From: Bosea sp. Tri-49
Lineage (GTDB): Bacteria > Pseudomonadota > Alphaproteobacteria > Rhizobiales > Beijerinckiaceae
Reading direction: 5' to 3'
NCBI RefSeq assembly: GCF_003952665.1
Contig: NZ_CP017946.1
Span: forward strand, 4,090,501 to 4,154,500
DNA: 64,000 nucleotides
The notes beneath the pieces were generated by a model. That model searched no databases. It was given only the letters and a program-made list of their open reading frames with translations, and was not told the DNA's origin. A program made the position numbers and the translations under genes. This document shows positions 29,368 through 38,700 of the stretch, piece by piece; the stretch's first letter is position 1; each line of letters begins with the position of its first letter.

Positions 29368-29913
29368 ATGACGGAGTTAGCTAGCGTGACGATCGAACAG
29401 CTCGACGGGGAGGCAGCGCTAGCCGCCATCCCAGCGCTAACCGAGATCCTTCACGACGCCGTCACCAATGGCGCCTCGGTCGGCTTCATGGATTGGAATA
29501 CGCAGGATGATTTCTCGGGCTTCTGGCGCGGCACCGCGGCCGAGGTCGCAGCCGGCCGCGTTCTGCTGTTCGTAGCAAGCGACGAAACCGGCATCGTCGG
29601 CACGGCGCAGCTCCATCCGGTCGGGAAGCCAAATCAGCCGCACCGGGCCGAAATCGCCAAGGTCCTGGTGCATTCGCGGGCACGCCGCCGCGGCATCGGC
29701 GAGGCGCTGATGCGGGCAGCGGAGGCCGCTGCGCTGGCGCTGGGACGCGACCTTTTGGTGCTCGATACCGACGAGGCCGGCGCGGCGCGGCGCCTCTACA
29801 ACCGTCTCGGCTGGACCGAGGTCGGCACTATCCCGCGCTATGCGCTGATGCCCGACGGGCGCGATTGCGGCTCGACCTTCTTCTACAAGGCGTTTTCGCG
29901 AGAAGCGTGCTAG
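29368..29913 (+). CDS. GNAT family N-acetyltransferase
   Basis: 181 aa. Acetyl-CoA-dependent acetyltransferase. The acetyl-CoA pyrophosphate loop is ARRRGIGEALM, followed by DLLVLDTDEAGAARRLYNRLGWTEVG. The substrate is unknown. It is preceded by an unusually AT-rich 45-base stretch (about 29290-29335) in a very GC-rich neighbourhood, probably its promoter. Ends 30 bases before a LuxR-type regulator that may be co-transcribed. Confidence 0.9.
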   Translation: MTELASVTIEQLDGEAALAAIPALTEILHDAVTNGASVGFMDWNTQDDFSGFWRGTAAEVAAGRVLLFVASDETGIVGTAQLHPVGKPNQPHRAEIAKVLVHSRARRRGIGEALMRAAEAAALALGRDLLVLDTDEAGAARRLYNRLGWTEVGTIPRYALMPDGRDCGSTFFYKAFSREAC

Positions 29914-29943
29914 CTCTGGTTGCAGTTGCGAGAGGAGACACGT

Positions 29944-31041
29944 TTGCCATTCGGCGATGGATACGAGGCGCTGATCGACGGCCTCTATGAGGCCGCCGTG
30001 ATCCCCGAACGATGGCAGGGCTGGCTCGGGGGGCTGGCACGCGATTGTGACGCGACGGCCGCGCTGTTCTCCCGGATCGGCGAGGAGCGATTGTCGATCG
30101 TCAGTACGAGCGAGACGTTCAAGGAGATGTGGGACGAGATCTGGCTCGCCCAAGGCGGAGCGCAGAACGAGCGCACCAAGCGGGCCGTCGCCTTTCAGCA
30201 CGCCGGCTTCATCACCGACGGCGATGTCTTTGCGCCCGGCGAGGCCGAACAATTGCCCCTCTATCGCGACTTTCTGATCCCGCGTGGCTACGGCTCCGGC
30301 GTCGCGACCGCGATCAGCATCCCCTCTGGCGACTTCGCGATGGTCAATCTCGAAAAGCCGTTCGACGCCGGGCCGTTCTCACGGACGATCGTCGCGGCGC
30401 TCGACCGGGTCCGACCGCATCTGGCACGGGCAGCCTTGATCGCCAATCATCTGGAGGTCGAGCGCGCCCGTAGCGCCGCAGCGGCGCTAGAGCTCATGCG
30501 GCTGGCAGCAGCCGTGCTCGGCAAGGGCGGCCGGATCCTCGCGGCGAATAGCCTTCTCACGCGGCTGATGCCGTCTGCGATCGAGGACCTTCCCTCCCGC
30601 CTTAAACTGACCGATGCCGGCGCCGATGCGCTTTTCGCGACCGCGCTGGAAGCGCTGGCCCAAGGCGGGCAGATGGCTGCGGTCCGTTCGATCCCGATGC
30701 GGGCGCGCAATGACCTGCCGCCGATCATCTTTCACCTGGTCCCGATCAAGGGGGCGGCCCACGATCTGTTCAGCCAGGCGACCGCGATCCTCGTCGCAAC
30801 TCCGCTGGTCCAGGCGAAGGCACCGTCAGCCGACCTCGTCGCCGGCCTCTTCGACCTCAGCCCATCGGAAGCACGGCTCGCCGCGCTGATCGCCGGTGGC
30901 CACGCCCCACGCGAGGCGGCCGTCATGCTCGGCTGGACCGAAGGGACGGCGCGCACCACGCTCAGGCAGGTCTTCGCCAAGACAGGCGTGACCCGCCAAG
31001 CCGAGCTCGTAGGACTACTGCGCGGCGCCGTGCCGAGCTGA
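29944..31041 (+). CDS. LuxR-type helix-turn-helix transcriptional regulator
   Basis: 365 aa. The C-terminal HTH (residues about 300-360: LSPSEARLAALIAGG ... TARTTLRQVFAKTG) is LuxR-type; the N-terminal about 200 residues form a probable PAS/sensor-like region with no clear family. The start is a TTG at 29944, because AGAGGAG lies 6 bases upstream and no ATG or GTG is available; a second TTG 24 bases upstream lacks a ribosome site. Signal and targets are unknown. Confidence 0.85.
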   Translation: MPFGDGYEALIDGLYEAAVIPERWQGWLGGLARDCDATAALFSRIGEERLSIVSTSETFKEMWDEIWLAQGGAQNERTKRAVAFQHAGFITDGDVFAPGEAEQLPLYRDFLIPRGYGSGVATAISIPSGDFAMVNLEKPFDAGPFSRTIVAALDRVRPHLARAALIANHLEVERARSAAAALELMRLAAAVLGKGGRILAANSLLTRLMPSAIEDLPSRLKLTDAGADALFATALEALAQGGQMAAVRSIPMRARNDLPPIIFHLVPIKGAAHDLFSQATAILVATPLVQAKAPSADLVAGLFDLSPSEARLAALIAGGHAPREAAVMLGWTEGTARTTLRQVFAKTGVTRQAELVGLLRGAVPS

Positions 31042-31071
31042 CGTCGACGGCCCCGTCGTTAGGACGCTGAT

Positions 31072-31515
31072 CTAGCCGAGTTCCGCGCCACGCGAGAGCG
31101 CGCCGACGATGCGACGCAGGCCGGAGAGAACGGCTTCGCGCTCGTCATCGGAGAAACCGGCCAAAGCCCGTACGTTGACGCCCTTCGCGGCGGCGAGTGC
31201 CGGCTCCTGCAGCGCTCGCGCCCGCGGCGTGAGCTGGACGCGGCGGGCGCGCGCATCGGCCTGATCAGGCCGGCGCTCGATCAGGCCGTCACGCTCCATA
31301 CGAGCCAGTGTCGCCGCCATGGTCGCCTGCTCGACATCGAGCCGGCCGACCAGATTCTTCTGCGTCAACCCGTCCTCGCGCCAGAGCTCGAGCAGCACCA
31401 TGAACTGCGCCGGTGCGAGGCCGAGCGGGCGCACCGCCTCGGCGAGCTCACGCGCGAACAGGCGGGCGACATGATTGGCGAGATAGCCGGCGGAGTTGGT
31501 CTTGAAGCTGGTCAT
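31072..31515 (-). CDS. MarR family transcriptional regulator
   Basis: 147 aa. Winged-helix MarR fold with LAPAQFMVLLELWREDGLTQKNL and a DXRXXR-like wing (RPDQADARARRVQLT). Divergent from a DUF1772 membrane protein with a large double palindrome between them, so it probably represses that gene and itself. Not related in operator sequence to the MarR regulator at 46.2 kb. Confidence 0.9.
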   Translation of the reverse strand: MTSFKTNSAGYLANHVARLFARELAEAVRPLGLAPAQFMVLLELWREDGLTQKNLVGRLDVEQATMAATLARMERDGLIERRPDQADARARRVQLTPRARALQEPALAAAKGVNVRALAGFSDDEREAVLSGLRRIVGALSRGAELG

Positions 31516-31544
31516 GCATGGCTCAATCCGGAAAGCTTGTAGTT

Positions 31545-31582
31545 GAACAGCATGCTATGCAATGATATATAGCATGCTGTTC
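31545..31582. promoter_or_regulatory. Double palindromic operator between marR and the DUF1772 gene
   Basis: Perfect 14-base inverted repeat (GAACAGCATGCTAT, 31545-31558; ATAGCATGCTGTTC, 31569-31582). Each arm itself contains the 8-base palindrome AGCATGCT (31549-31556 and 31571-31578), with centres 22 bases apart, i.e. about two helical turns. This fits two MarR dimers bound on one DNA face. The AT-rich middle may hold overlapping divergent -10 boxes. Confidence 0.75.
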
Positions 31583-31599
31583 ATTTCAAGGAGATGGCC

Positions 31600-32103
31600 A
31601 TGCCTGACTCCGGTCCCGACGCGACCGCGCAGAAAAGCGGTGCTTCCGCCACGGGGCTCGTCGCGCTGATCCTGGCGACGCTGTTTGCTGGTGCGGCGAT
31701 CTATATCCTCATCGCCGAGCAGCCGGCGCGGCTTGCGCTCACAGATGCCCCGCTGCTGCTGCACTGGCAGGAAAGCTACCCCCGCGCGGCGCGGATGCAG
31801 GCCGGGCTCGCGGTGCTGGCAAGCCTTGTCGGTGTGCTCGCCTTCTGGCGGGCGCGAAGCCCGCTCTGGCTGGTCGGCGCGGCGCTGATGCTCGCCAACC
31901 TGCCGTTCACGCTGATCGTGATCGCGCCGGTGAACAACGCGCTCCTGCTGCTCGGCACCGAGCAGGCGGGAGCGGCGAGCCGGGCGCTGATCGAGCGCTG
32001 GGGCGCGCTGCATGGCGTCCGCGCCGGGCTATCCGTGCTGGCGCTTGCCGCCTTCGCGCTGTCGCTCGCCCGCGGCGAGCCTCACTCGGCGTTGCGGAAG
32101 TAA
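31600..32103 (+). CDS. DUF1772 (anthrone oxygenase-like) membrane protein
   Basis: 167 aa. Four predicted transmembrane helices with the DUF1772 pattern (LLLHWQESYPRAARMQ ... IAPVNNALL ... RALIERWGALHGVRA). Family members are annotated as anthrone oxygenase-like, but bacterial function is undefined. AAGGAG 6 bases before ATG 31600 decides the start over the ATG at 31594. Likely controlled by the divergent MarR regulator. Confidence 0.85.
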   Translation: MPDSGPDATAQKSGASATGLVALILATLFAGAAIYILIAEQPARLALTDAPLLLHWQESYPRAARMQAGLAVLASLVGVLAFWRARSPLWLVGAALMLANLPFTLIVIAPVNNALLLLGTEQAGAASRALIERWGALHGVRAGLSVLALAAFALSLARGEPHSALRK

Positions 32104-32324
32104 GGCTCGACGGCGCCCTTCAGCTTGATCGTCATCGGGTTGCCATGGCGGTCCTTGGCATTGCCGGCGGTCAGGCGGACCCAGCCCTCGCTGACGCAGT
32201 ATTCCTCGACATTGGTCTTCTCAGCGCCCTTGAAGCGGACGCCGATATCCCTCGCGAGCAGCTCCTCGTTGTAGAACGGGCTGTTGGGATTGGAGGACAG
32301 CCGGTCGGGCAAGGTCTCGGTCAT
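32082..32324 (-). CDS. DUF3297 family protein
   Basis: 80 aa. Small soluble protein recognisable by DRLSSNPNSPFYNEELL and KDRHGNPMTIKLKG; conserved in Alphaproteobacteria and Gammaproteobacteria without known function. Convergent with the DUF1772 gene, overlapping its end by 22 bases. Confidence 0.85.
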   Translation of the reverse strand: MTETLPDRLSSNPNSPFYNEELLARDIGVRFKGAEKTNVEEYCVSEGWVRLTAGNAKDRHGNPMTIKLKGAVEPYFRNAE

Positions 32325-32410
32325 GGCGCTACTCGTCGGTCGAGGTGATTTGCCGGACAGGTAGCAGGCTCAGGCTGTCGGGGCAAAGTCGCTGGGCAAA
32401 CCATGAATAC

Positions 32411-32445
32411 AAAATGGCCGACCTGTGGGTACGGGCCGGCCATTC
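32411..32445 (-). terminator. Intrinsic terminator of the fdx-fpr operon
   Basis: On the minus strand AATGGCCG arms (32437-32444 and 32413-32420 on the plus strand) form a stem with a 16-base loop that can pair further, followed by TTTTG. It lies 21 bases after the fpr stop. Confidence 0.75.
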
Positions 32446-32465
32446 AAAGCGGTCTTCGCTAGAAC

Positions 32466-33239
32466 TCAGCGCTCGGCAAAGGCCTTCTCGATGACGTAGT
32501 CGCCGGCCTCGCCGTGATTGCCTTCCTCGAGGCCGCGCTCCTCGAAAATCTGCTTAAGGTCGACCAGCATCTGCGGGCTGCCGCAGAGCATGAAGCGGTC
32601 GCCGGCCGGGTCGAACGGGCCCAGGCCGGTATCGCTGAAGAGCTGGCCAGAGGTGATGAGATCGGTGATGCGGCCGCGGTTGCGGAAGGGCTCGCGCGTC
32701 ACGGTCGGGTAGTAGATCAGCTGCTCGCGGATCATCTCGCCCAAAAACTCGTCGTTCGGCAATTCCTGCTGGATACGCTCGCCATAGGCGAGCTCGGAGA
32801 CCTGGCGGCAGCCATGCATGAGCACGACCTTCTCGTAGCGCTCATAAGTCTCGGGATCGCGGATCAGCGACAGGAACGGGGCAAGGCCCGTGCCGGTACC
32901 GAGCAGGAACAGCCGCTTGCCGTCCTTGAGGTTGTCGAGCACCAGCGTGCCCGTCGCCTTCTTGCCGATGATGATGGGATCGCCGACCTGCAGGTTCTGC
33001 AGGCGCGAGGTTAGCGGGCCGTCCGGCACCTTGATCGAGAAGAATTCGAGGTTCTCGTCGTAATTGGTGCTGGCGACGCTGTAGGCGCGCAGCAGCGGCT
33101 TCTCGCCGACCTTGAGCCCGATCATCGTGAACTGGCCGTTCTTGAAGCGGAAGGTCGTGTCGCGGGTCGTCGTGAAGCTGAAGAGCGTATCGGTCCAGTG
33201 ATGGACTGAGAGCACGCGCTCCTCGTAGAAATTGCTCAT
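32466..33239 (-). CDS. fpr: Ferredoxin--NADP reductase
   Basis: 257 aa. FAD flavoprotein moving electrons between NADPH and ferredoxin. Bacterial subclass-I Fpr features: FAD-binding RAYSVAST, LGTGTGLAPFLS NADP-binding segment, MLCGSPQM and the C-terminal VIEKAFAER. It lies 60 bases after the ferredoxin gene and ahead of a terminator, so the two form an operon whose promoter carries the nicotinate-module operator. I infer that it supplies reduced ferredoxin to 6-hydroxynicotinate reductase. Confidence 0.95.
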   Translation of the reverse strand: MSNFYEERVLSVHHWTDTLFSFTTTRDTTFRFKNGQFTMIGLKVGEKPLLRAYSVASTNYDENLEFFSIKVPDGPLTSRLQNLQVGDPIIIGKKATGTLVLDNLKDGKRLFLLGTGTGLAPFLSLIRDPETYERYEKVVLMHGCRQVSELAYGERIQQELPNDEFLGEMIREQLIYYPTVTREPFRNRGRITDLITSGQLFSDTGLGPFDPAGDRFMLCGSPQMLVDLKQIFEERGLEEGNHGEAGDYVIEKAFAER

Positions 33240-33299
33240 CTCATCGATCCTCAGATAGTCTAGCGATTTAGCAGATTATCGGATACAGGCCACCCAATA

Positions 33300-33629
33300 T
33301 CACATTGCCGGACGTTCGGAAAGCAGGTCGATCTTGTCCGGTATTCCCTTCCAGTCGTCGGCATCGGCCGGGGGCTCGCTCTTCTGCGCGATGTTCGGCC
33401 AGAGCGGCGCCAGGCGCGCGTTCAGCACCAGCCATTGCTCGGCTCCGTCGGCGCTGTCGGCGACGATCGCCTCGGCCGGGCATTCCGGCTCGCAGACGCC
33501 GCAGTCGATGCATTCGTCCGGATGGATGACGAGCATATTCTCGCCCTCATAGAAGCAGTCGACCGGACAGACCTCGACGCAATCCATGTACTTGCAACGG
33601 ATGCAGGCGCTGGTGACAGCGTAAGGCAT
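33300..33629 (-). CDS. fdxA: 7Fe-type ferredoxin (FdxA family)
   Basis: 109 aa from ATG 33629. Cysteines C9, C12, C17, C21, C25 and C40, C43, C46, C50 give the [3Fe-4S]/[4Fe-4S] ligand pattern of FdxA, followed by the long C-terminal extension of this family. Usually a housekeeping electron carrier; here it is in an operon with fpr and divergent from the enamidase gene, with the shared operator between them. The frame is open to 33689, but that part crosses the promoter. Confidence 0.92.
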   Translation of the reverse strand: MPYAVTSACIRCKYMDCVEVCPVDCFYEGENMLVIHPDECIDCGVCEPECPAEAIVADSADGAEQWLVLNARLAPLWPNIAQKSEPPADADDWKGIPDKIDLLSERPAM

Positions 33630-33678
33630 GCGCGATCCTTGCTGCTTGACAGCCGGGTTCAAACGGGGCAAAAATTCA

Positions 33679-33690
33679 TTCGTATACAAA
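33679..33690. promoter_or_regulatory. MarR-type operator, nicotinate module (fdxA / enamidase)
   Basis: TTCGTATACAAA, centred on GTATAC. Same motif as at 35156, 43001, 43302 and 46715. It sits in the divergent region between fdxA (start 33629) and the enamidase gene (start 33781), so it can serve both. Confidence 0.7.
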
Positions 33691-33691
33691 C

Positions 33692-33720
33692 AATATCTCG
33701 CATCCCACCGTGCTTGTCAA
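33692..33720 (-). promoter_or_regulatory. Promoter of fdxA-fpr
   Basis: On the minus strand, TTGACA (33720-33715) and GATATT (33697-33692) are separated by exactly 17 bases. The module operator (33679-33690) begins 1 base downstream of the -10, where a bound repressor would block initiation. Confidence 0.7.
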
Positions 33721-33780
33721 TCGGGCTTGTGGCGATGAGGATGGCGGCGGATTTCGAACAACGACGACAGGGCGGATACG

Positions 33781-34977
33781 ATGGCTGAACAGCAGGCGAC
33801 GACGATCAGCAGCACGCACAAGCTGGTGGTGAAGAATATCGGCCTGATGCTTTCCGGCGACATCGAGCGCCCGATCCTGGAAGCCGATACGCTCATTGCC
33901 ATCGGCGGCCGGATCGCCGCGGTCGGCCGTTTCAAGGATCTCGACACCGACCAGGCCGACACCGTCATTGACGCGAACGGCACGGTGCTCTCGCCCGGGC
34001 TGATCGACAGCCATGTCCACCCGGTCGCCGGCGACTGGACGCCGCGCCAGAACCAGCTCGGCTGGATCGATTCGACCATGCATGGCGGCGTCACCACCAT
34101 GATCTCGGCCGGCGAGGTCCACACCCCCGGCCGGCCCAAGGACATCGTCGGCCTGAAGGCGATGGCGATCTACGCGCAGCGCGCCTTCACCGCCTTCCGC
34201 CCCGGCGGCGTCAAGGTTCATGCCGGCGCACCGGTGATCGAGCCCGGCATGGTCGAGCAGGATTTCAAGGACCTGGCCGATGCTGGCGTGAGACTGCTCG
34301 GCGAGGTTGGCCTCGGCGGCGTCAAGGACGGGGCGCGAGCCAGGGAGATGGTGGCTTGGGCCCGCAAATACGGGATTCAGTCGACCATCCATACCGGCGG
34401 CCCCTCGATCCCCGGCTCGGGGTTGATCGGCGCCGATGTCGTGCTGGAGGCCGATACCGACGTGGTCGGCCACATCAATGGCGGCCACACCGCGCTGCCG
34501 GACAGGGAAATCCGCTGCATCTGCGAGGGCTGCAAGCGCGGCCTCGAACTGGTCCATAACGGCAATGAGCGCGCCGCGCTCTACACCCTGCGTGTCGCCC
34601 GCGAGATGGGCGAGCTGCAGCGCGTCATCCTCGGCACCGACGGGCCGGCCGGCTCTGGCGTGCAGCCGCTCGGCATCGTCCGCATGGTCTCGATGCTGTC
34701 CTCGCTCGGCGACGTTCCAGCCGAAATCGCCTTCTGCTTCGCCACCGGCAACACCGCCCGGATGCGCAGCCTCGATTGCGGCCTGATCGAGGTCGGCCGC
34801 AGCGCCGATTTCGTCTTCATGGACAAGGCCCAGCATTCGGCCGGGACGAATTTCCTCGACTCGATCCAGCTCGGCGATTTACCCGGTATCGGCATGATCG
34901 TGATCGACGGCATCGTCCGCAGCGGCATCAGCCGCAACACCCCGCCGGCGGAGAAGATTCCCTCAGTGGCGCATTAG
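33781..34977 (+). CDS. Enamidase (1,4,5,6-tetrahydro-6-oxonicotinate hydrolase)
   Basis: 398 aa. Amidohydrolase-superfamily enzyme expected to open the ring of tetrahydro-6-oxonicotinate, giving 2-formylglutarate and ammonia. Metal ligands are visible: H78-V-H80, the bridging E175 in LGEVGLGG, H204, H231 and D287. It shares, as I recall, many stretches with the characterised Eubacterium barkeri enamidase (HGGVTTMISAG, GRPKD, GVKVH, HTGG.SIPGS, HINGG, SRNTPPA). The strongest single marker that this locus is a reductive nicotinate pathway. Confidence 0.92.
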   Translation: MAEQQATTISSTHKLVVKNIGLMLSGDIERPILEADTLIAIGGRIAAVGRFKDLDTDQADTVIDANGTVLSPGLIDSHVHPVAGDWTPRQNQLGWIDSTMHGGVTTMISAGEVHTPGRPKDIVGLKAMAIYAQRAFTAFRPGGVKVHAGAPVIEPGMVEQDFKDLADAGVRLLGEVGLGGVKDGARAREMVAWARKYGIQSTIHTGGPSIPGSGLIGADVVLEADTDVVGHINGGHTALPDREIRCICEGCKRGLELVHNGNERAALYTLRVAREMGELQRVILGTDGPAGSGVQPLGIVRMVSMLSSLGDVPAEIAFCFATGNTARMRSLDCGLIEVGRSADFVFMDKAQHSAGTNFLDSIQLGDLPGIGMIVIDGIVRSGISRNTPPAEKIPSVAH

Positions 34978-34992
34978 GCGCCCGGCCGCAGC

Positions 34993-35099
34993 CGTCATTC
35001 TCGGGCGAAGCGAAGCGCAGACCCGAGAATCTCATGACGAGAAGGCGCGGATGGAGCTTCCTGGGGCCTGAGATGCTCGGGTCAAGCCCGAGCATGACG
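34993..35099. repeat. Rhizobiales intergenic inverted repeat
   Basis: Begins CGTCATTCTCGGG and ends CCCGAGCATGACG (one mismatch when reverse-complemented), with inner copies of GACCCGAG and CTCGGGTC. A repeat type common in Rhizobiales. It separates the enamidase gene from the nicotinate dehydrogenase promoter. Confidence 0.7.
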
Positions 35100-35123
35100 T
35101 GGTGACCGTCACCAAGATCCCGC

Positions 35124-35152
35124 TTGCAGCCTACTTCGATTTGTCATTATTC
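35124..35152 (+). promoter_or_regulatory. Promoter of the nicotinate dehydrogenase operon
   Basis: TTGCAG (35124-35129) as -35 and TTATTC or overlapping CATTAT near 35145-35152 as -10. The operator at 35156 follows within 4 bases. The -10 is only moderately good. Confidence 0.55.
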
Positions 35153-35155
35153 TCA

Positions 35156-35167
35156 TTCGTATACGAA
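35156..35167. promoter_or_regulatory. MarR-type operator, nicotinate module (nicotinate dehydrogenase)
   Basis: TTCGTATACGAA, a perfect 12-base palindrome, 61 bases ahead of the small-subunit ATG at 35229. Followed by CGA, so it matches the regulator's own site (46712-46729) over 15 bases. Confidence 0.75.
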
Positions 35168-35228
35168 CGATCTCGGTGGCCGTGACGATCAGCACCATCA
35201 GGCGCGCCTCGCCCCGCCTGGGCGAGCC

Positions 35229-35720
35229 ATGAGGACGACGCGGCGCTTTGCGCTTCGCGTCAACGGCGCGAGCCATGAGGTCGAGGGTGAAGCCCAGACG
35301 CCGCTGCTGTTCTTCCTACGCAACGACCTTGCACTCAACAGCCCGAAATTCGGCTGCGGCCTTGGCGAATGCGGCGCCTGCACAGTGCTGATCGACGGCC
35401 AGGCGGCCCGCGCCTGCGCCCTGCCGGTGCGGCTGGCGGCGGAGCGCGAGATCGTCACGCTCGAAGGGCTCGGCAGCATGGAAGCACCGCATCCGCTGCA
35501 GCAGGCTTTCATCGACGCGCAGGCGGCGCAGTGCGGCTACTGCATCGCCGGCATGGTGATGACCGCGAAGGCCTTTCTCGATGTTCGTCCCGACCCGAGC
35601 GAGGCGGAGGTGCGCGAAGAGCTGCGCCATAATCTCTGCCGCTGCGGCACCCATGTCGAGATCGTCAAAGCGGTGCTGCTCGCCGCCGAGCGCGGCCGGC
35701 AGGACGTGGCGGCCACATGA
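35229..35720 (+). CDS. nicA: Nicotinate dehydrogenase 2Fe-2S subunit
   Basis: 163 aa. Small subunit of a molybdenum hydroxylase with two [2Fe-2S] clusters: plant-type ligands C43, C48, C51, C63 and the second cluster C102, C105, C137, C139. It matches the two-subunit NicAB type of Pseudomonas putida (NicA), not the four-subunit anaerobic enzyme. Start at ATG 35229; the frame is open upstream through the promoter. The stop overlaps the large-subunit start by 4 bases. Substrate assigned from context. Confidence 0.9.
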   Translation: MRTTRRFALRVNGASHEVEGEAQTPLLFFLRNDLALNSPKFGCGLGECGACTVLIDGQAARACALPVRLAAEREIVTLEGLGSMEAPHPLQQAFIDAQAAQCGYCIAGMVMTAKAFLDVRPDPSEAEVREELRHNLCRCGTHVEIVKAVLLAAERGRQDVAAT

Positions 35721-38700
35721 GCGAGCCCATCTCGCGCAAGACACTGTTGAGGCGTGCCGGGGTGATCGGCGTGGTGGCGCCGCGCAAGGATGCGGCTGCC
35801 GACGCCGCGCCGGAGGATGGGCTCGACCTGCATGTCTGCCTGACGGCGGAAGGCCGTGTCTTCGCCTTCAATGGCCATGTCGATCTCGGCACCGGCATCC
35901 GAACGGCCCTCGCCCAGATGGTGGCTGAGGAGCTCGATTTCCCGTTCGAAGCGGTCGAGATGGTGCTCGGTGATACCGCCGAGACGCCCGACCAGGGGCC
36001 GACCATCGCCAGCGAGACGATCCAGGTCACCTCGGTGGCGATGCGGATCGCGGCGACCCAGATCCGGGCGAAACTGATCACGCTTGCGGCTGCGGCGCTC
36101 AGCTGCCGCGAGGACGAGATTGCGCTCGCCGACGGCGTGATCTCACGCAAGGGCGAGAACGCTCAAGCCATCGCCCTGGACACGTTGCTCGCCAATGAGC
36201 GCATCCTGCTGCCGCTGGCCGAAAGCGCCGAATTCAAGCAGGTCGATCAGCACAAGCTCGTCGGCCGCTCGGTCGCGCGCGTCGACATCCCAGCCAAGGT
36301 CACCGGCAGCTTCGTTTACGTCCACGATGTCCGCGTTGCCGGCATGCTGCATGGCCGGGTGGTGCGCCCGCCCTATGCCGGCATGGACGCCGGCGACTTC
36401 GTCGGCCGCAGCTTGATCTCGGTCGATCGCGACTCGATCGCCGACGTGCCCGGCATCCGCGCCCTTGTGGTCGAAGGCGACTTCATCGGCATCGTCGCCG
36501 AGCGCGAGGAACAGGCGGCGGAAGCTGCGCTCAAGCTCAAGACGCACTGGCGCGAGTTCACGCCGCCGGACCTCTCCGATCTCGGTCAGGCTTTGCGCAC
36601 GCATCCTTCGACGCCGCGCCTTCTGGCCGAGGAGGGCGATGTCGAGACCGCGCTGGGTAATCTCGAGACCCGGCTCGACCGGACCTATGTCTGGCCCTAC
36701 CACATGCATGGCTCGATTGGCCCGTCCTGCGCCGTCGCCGATGTGCGCGCGGACGGCATCACCGTCTGGACCGGCAGCCAGAATCCCTATCCGCTGCAGA
36801 ACGACCTTGTGCTGCTGACCGGCCTGCCGAAGGAGCGGATCGACGTCATTCGCTTCGAGGCCGCCGGCTGCTATGGCCGCAACTGCGCCGACGACGTCGT
36901 CGCCGACGCGGTGCTGCTGTCGCGCGCGGTCGGCGCGCCCGTCCGCGTCCAACTCACCCGCGAGCAGGAGCATCTCTGGGAGCCGAAGGGCGCGGCCCAG
37001 CTGATCGACATCAAGGGCGGGCTCGGCTCCGGCGGTTCGCTGAAAGCCTATGATTTCCACACCTGGTACCCGTCGAACGCTGCCCCGACGCTGGCACTGC
37101 TGCTGACCGGGCGCATCCCGAACCAGCCGGCAACGCTCAGGATGGGCGACCGCACCGCGATGCCCTCGTATAATTACGAGAACATGCGGCTGACGGCCTA
37201 TGACATGCCGCCGATCGTGCGGGCGTCCTGGCTGCGCGGCGTCTCGGCCATGCCGAACGTCTTCGCCCATGAGAGCTATATTGACGAGTTGGCGCATGAG
37301 GCCGGCGTCGATCCCGTCGAATTTCGCCTGCGCCACATCAATGACGAGCGTGCCGCCGAGCTGACGCGGGCCACGGCGGAGCGGGCGAACTGGCAGCCGC
37401 ATGTCGGCCCGCGGATGCAGGCCGATGGCGAAGTGCTGCGCGGGCGCGGCTTCGCCCAGGCGCGCTATGTCCATGGCAGCTGGCCGGGCGTCGGCGCCGC
37501 CTGGGCGGCCTGGGTCGCCGATGTCGCGGTCAACCGTACGACCGGTGAGGTCACCGTATCCCGCGTCACCGTCGGCCAGGACACCGGCATGATGGTCAAC
37601 CCCGCCGGGGTGACGCACCAGATCCACGGCAATGTCCTGCAATCGACCAGCCGGGTGCTGCGCGAGGAGGTGACGTTCTCGCAGACCACCGCCGTCGCCA
37701 GCCGCGACTGGGGCTCCTATCCGGTGCTGGCCTTCCCGGAATTGCCGGCGATCGACGTCATGCTGATGGACCGGCAGCATCTGCCACCGATGGGCGCGGG
37801 CGAGTCGGCCTCCGTCCCGAGCGCGGCGGCGATCGTCAATGCCGTCTTCGACGCGACCGGGGTGCGCTTCCGCGAATTGCCGCTAACGCCGGAGCGCGTG
37901 CTCGCCGGCCTCAACGGCACGAAGCTGCTGAAGCCGCCACCCGCGCCTGCGAAACGCCTGCCATGGTGGAGCAAGCTCGGCGCCGCGGTGGCGGGCGCCG
38001 CCAGCTTCGCCGCGGTCTCGCTCGCCTTTGCGCCATCGATCGCGCCGATCGCCCGGCCTGATCCCTCGACATGGTCGCCGGCGACGATCGAGCGCGGCCG
38101 CCAGCTCGCGGCGCTCGGCGCCTGCGCCGTCTGTCATACCGGCAAGGACGGCGTCCCTTATGCTGGCGGGCTCGCTCTGCCGACACCCTTCGGCACGGTA
38201 ATGACCACCAACATCACGCCCGATCCGGAGACCGGCATCGGCAGCTGGTCCTATGCCGCCTTCGAGCGGGCGATGCGCGACGGCCTGCATCGCAACGGCC
38301 GCCAGCTCTACCCGGCCTTCCCCTATCCGAGTTTCGCCAAGACGAGCGAAGCCGACCTGCAGGCGCTCTATGCCTTCCTGATGTCGCAACCGGCGGTACG
38401 CCGGGAGAATGGACCGAGCCGGCTGACCTTCCCGTTCAACCTGCGCCCGCTGATGGCCGGCTGGAACCTGCTGTTCAACCGGCAAGGCGAGCTGAAGCCC
38501 GATGCGGCCCGTTCTGCCGCATGGAATCGCGGGCGCTATCTCGTCGACGGACTCGGCCATTGCGGCGCCTGCCACACGCCGCGTAATGCGCTCGGCGCGG
38601 AGAAGGGCGGCAGCGCCTATCTCGCCGGCGGCGAGGCGGAAGGCTGGGAGGCGCCGGCGCTGACGAAGCTCTCGGCCGGGCCGATCCCGTGGAGCGAGGC

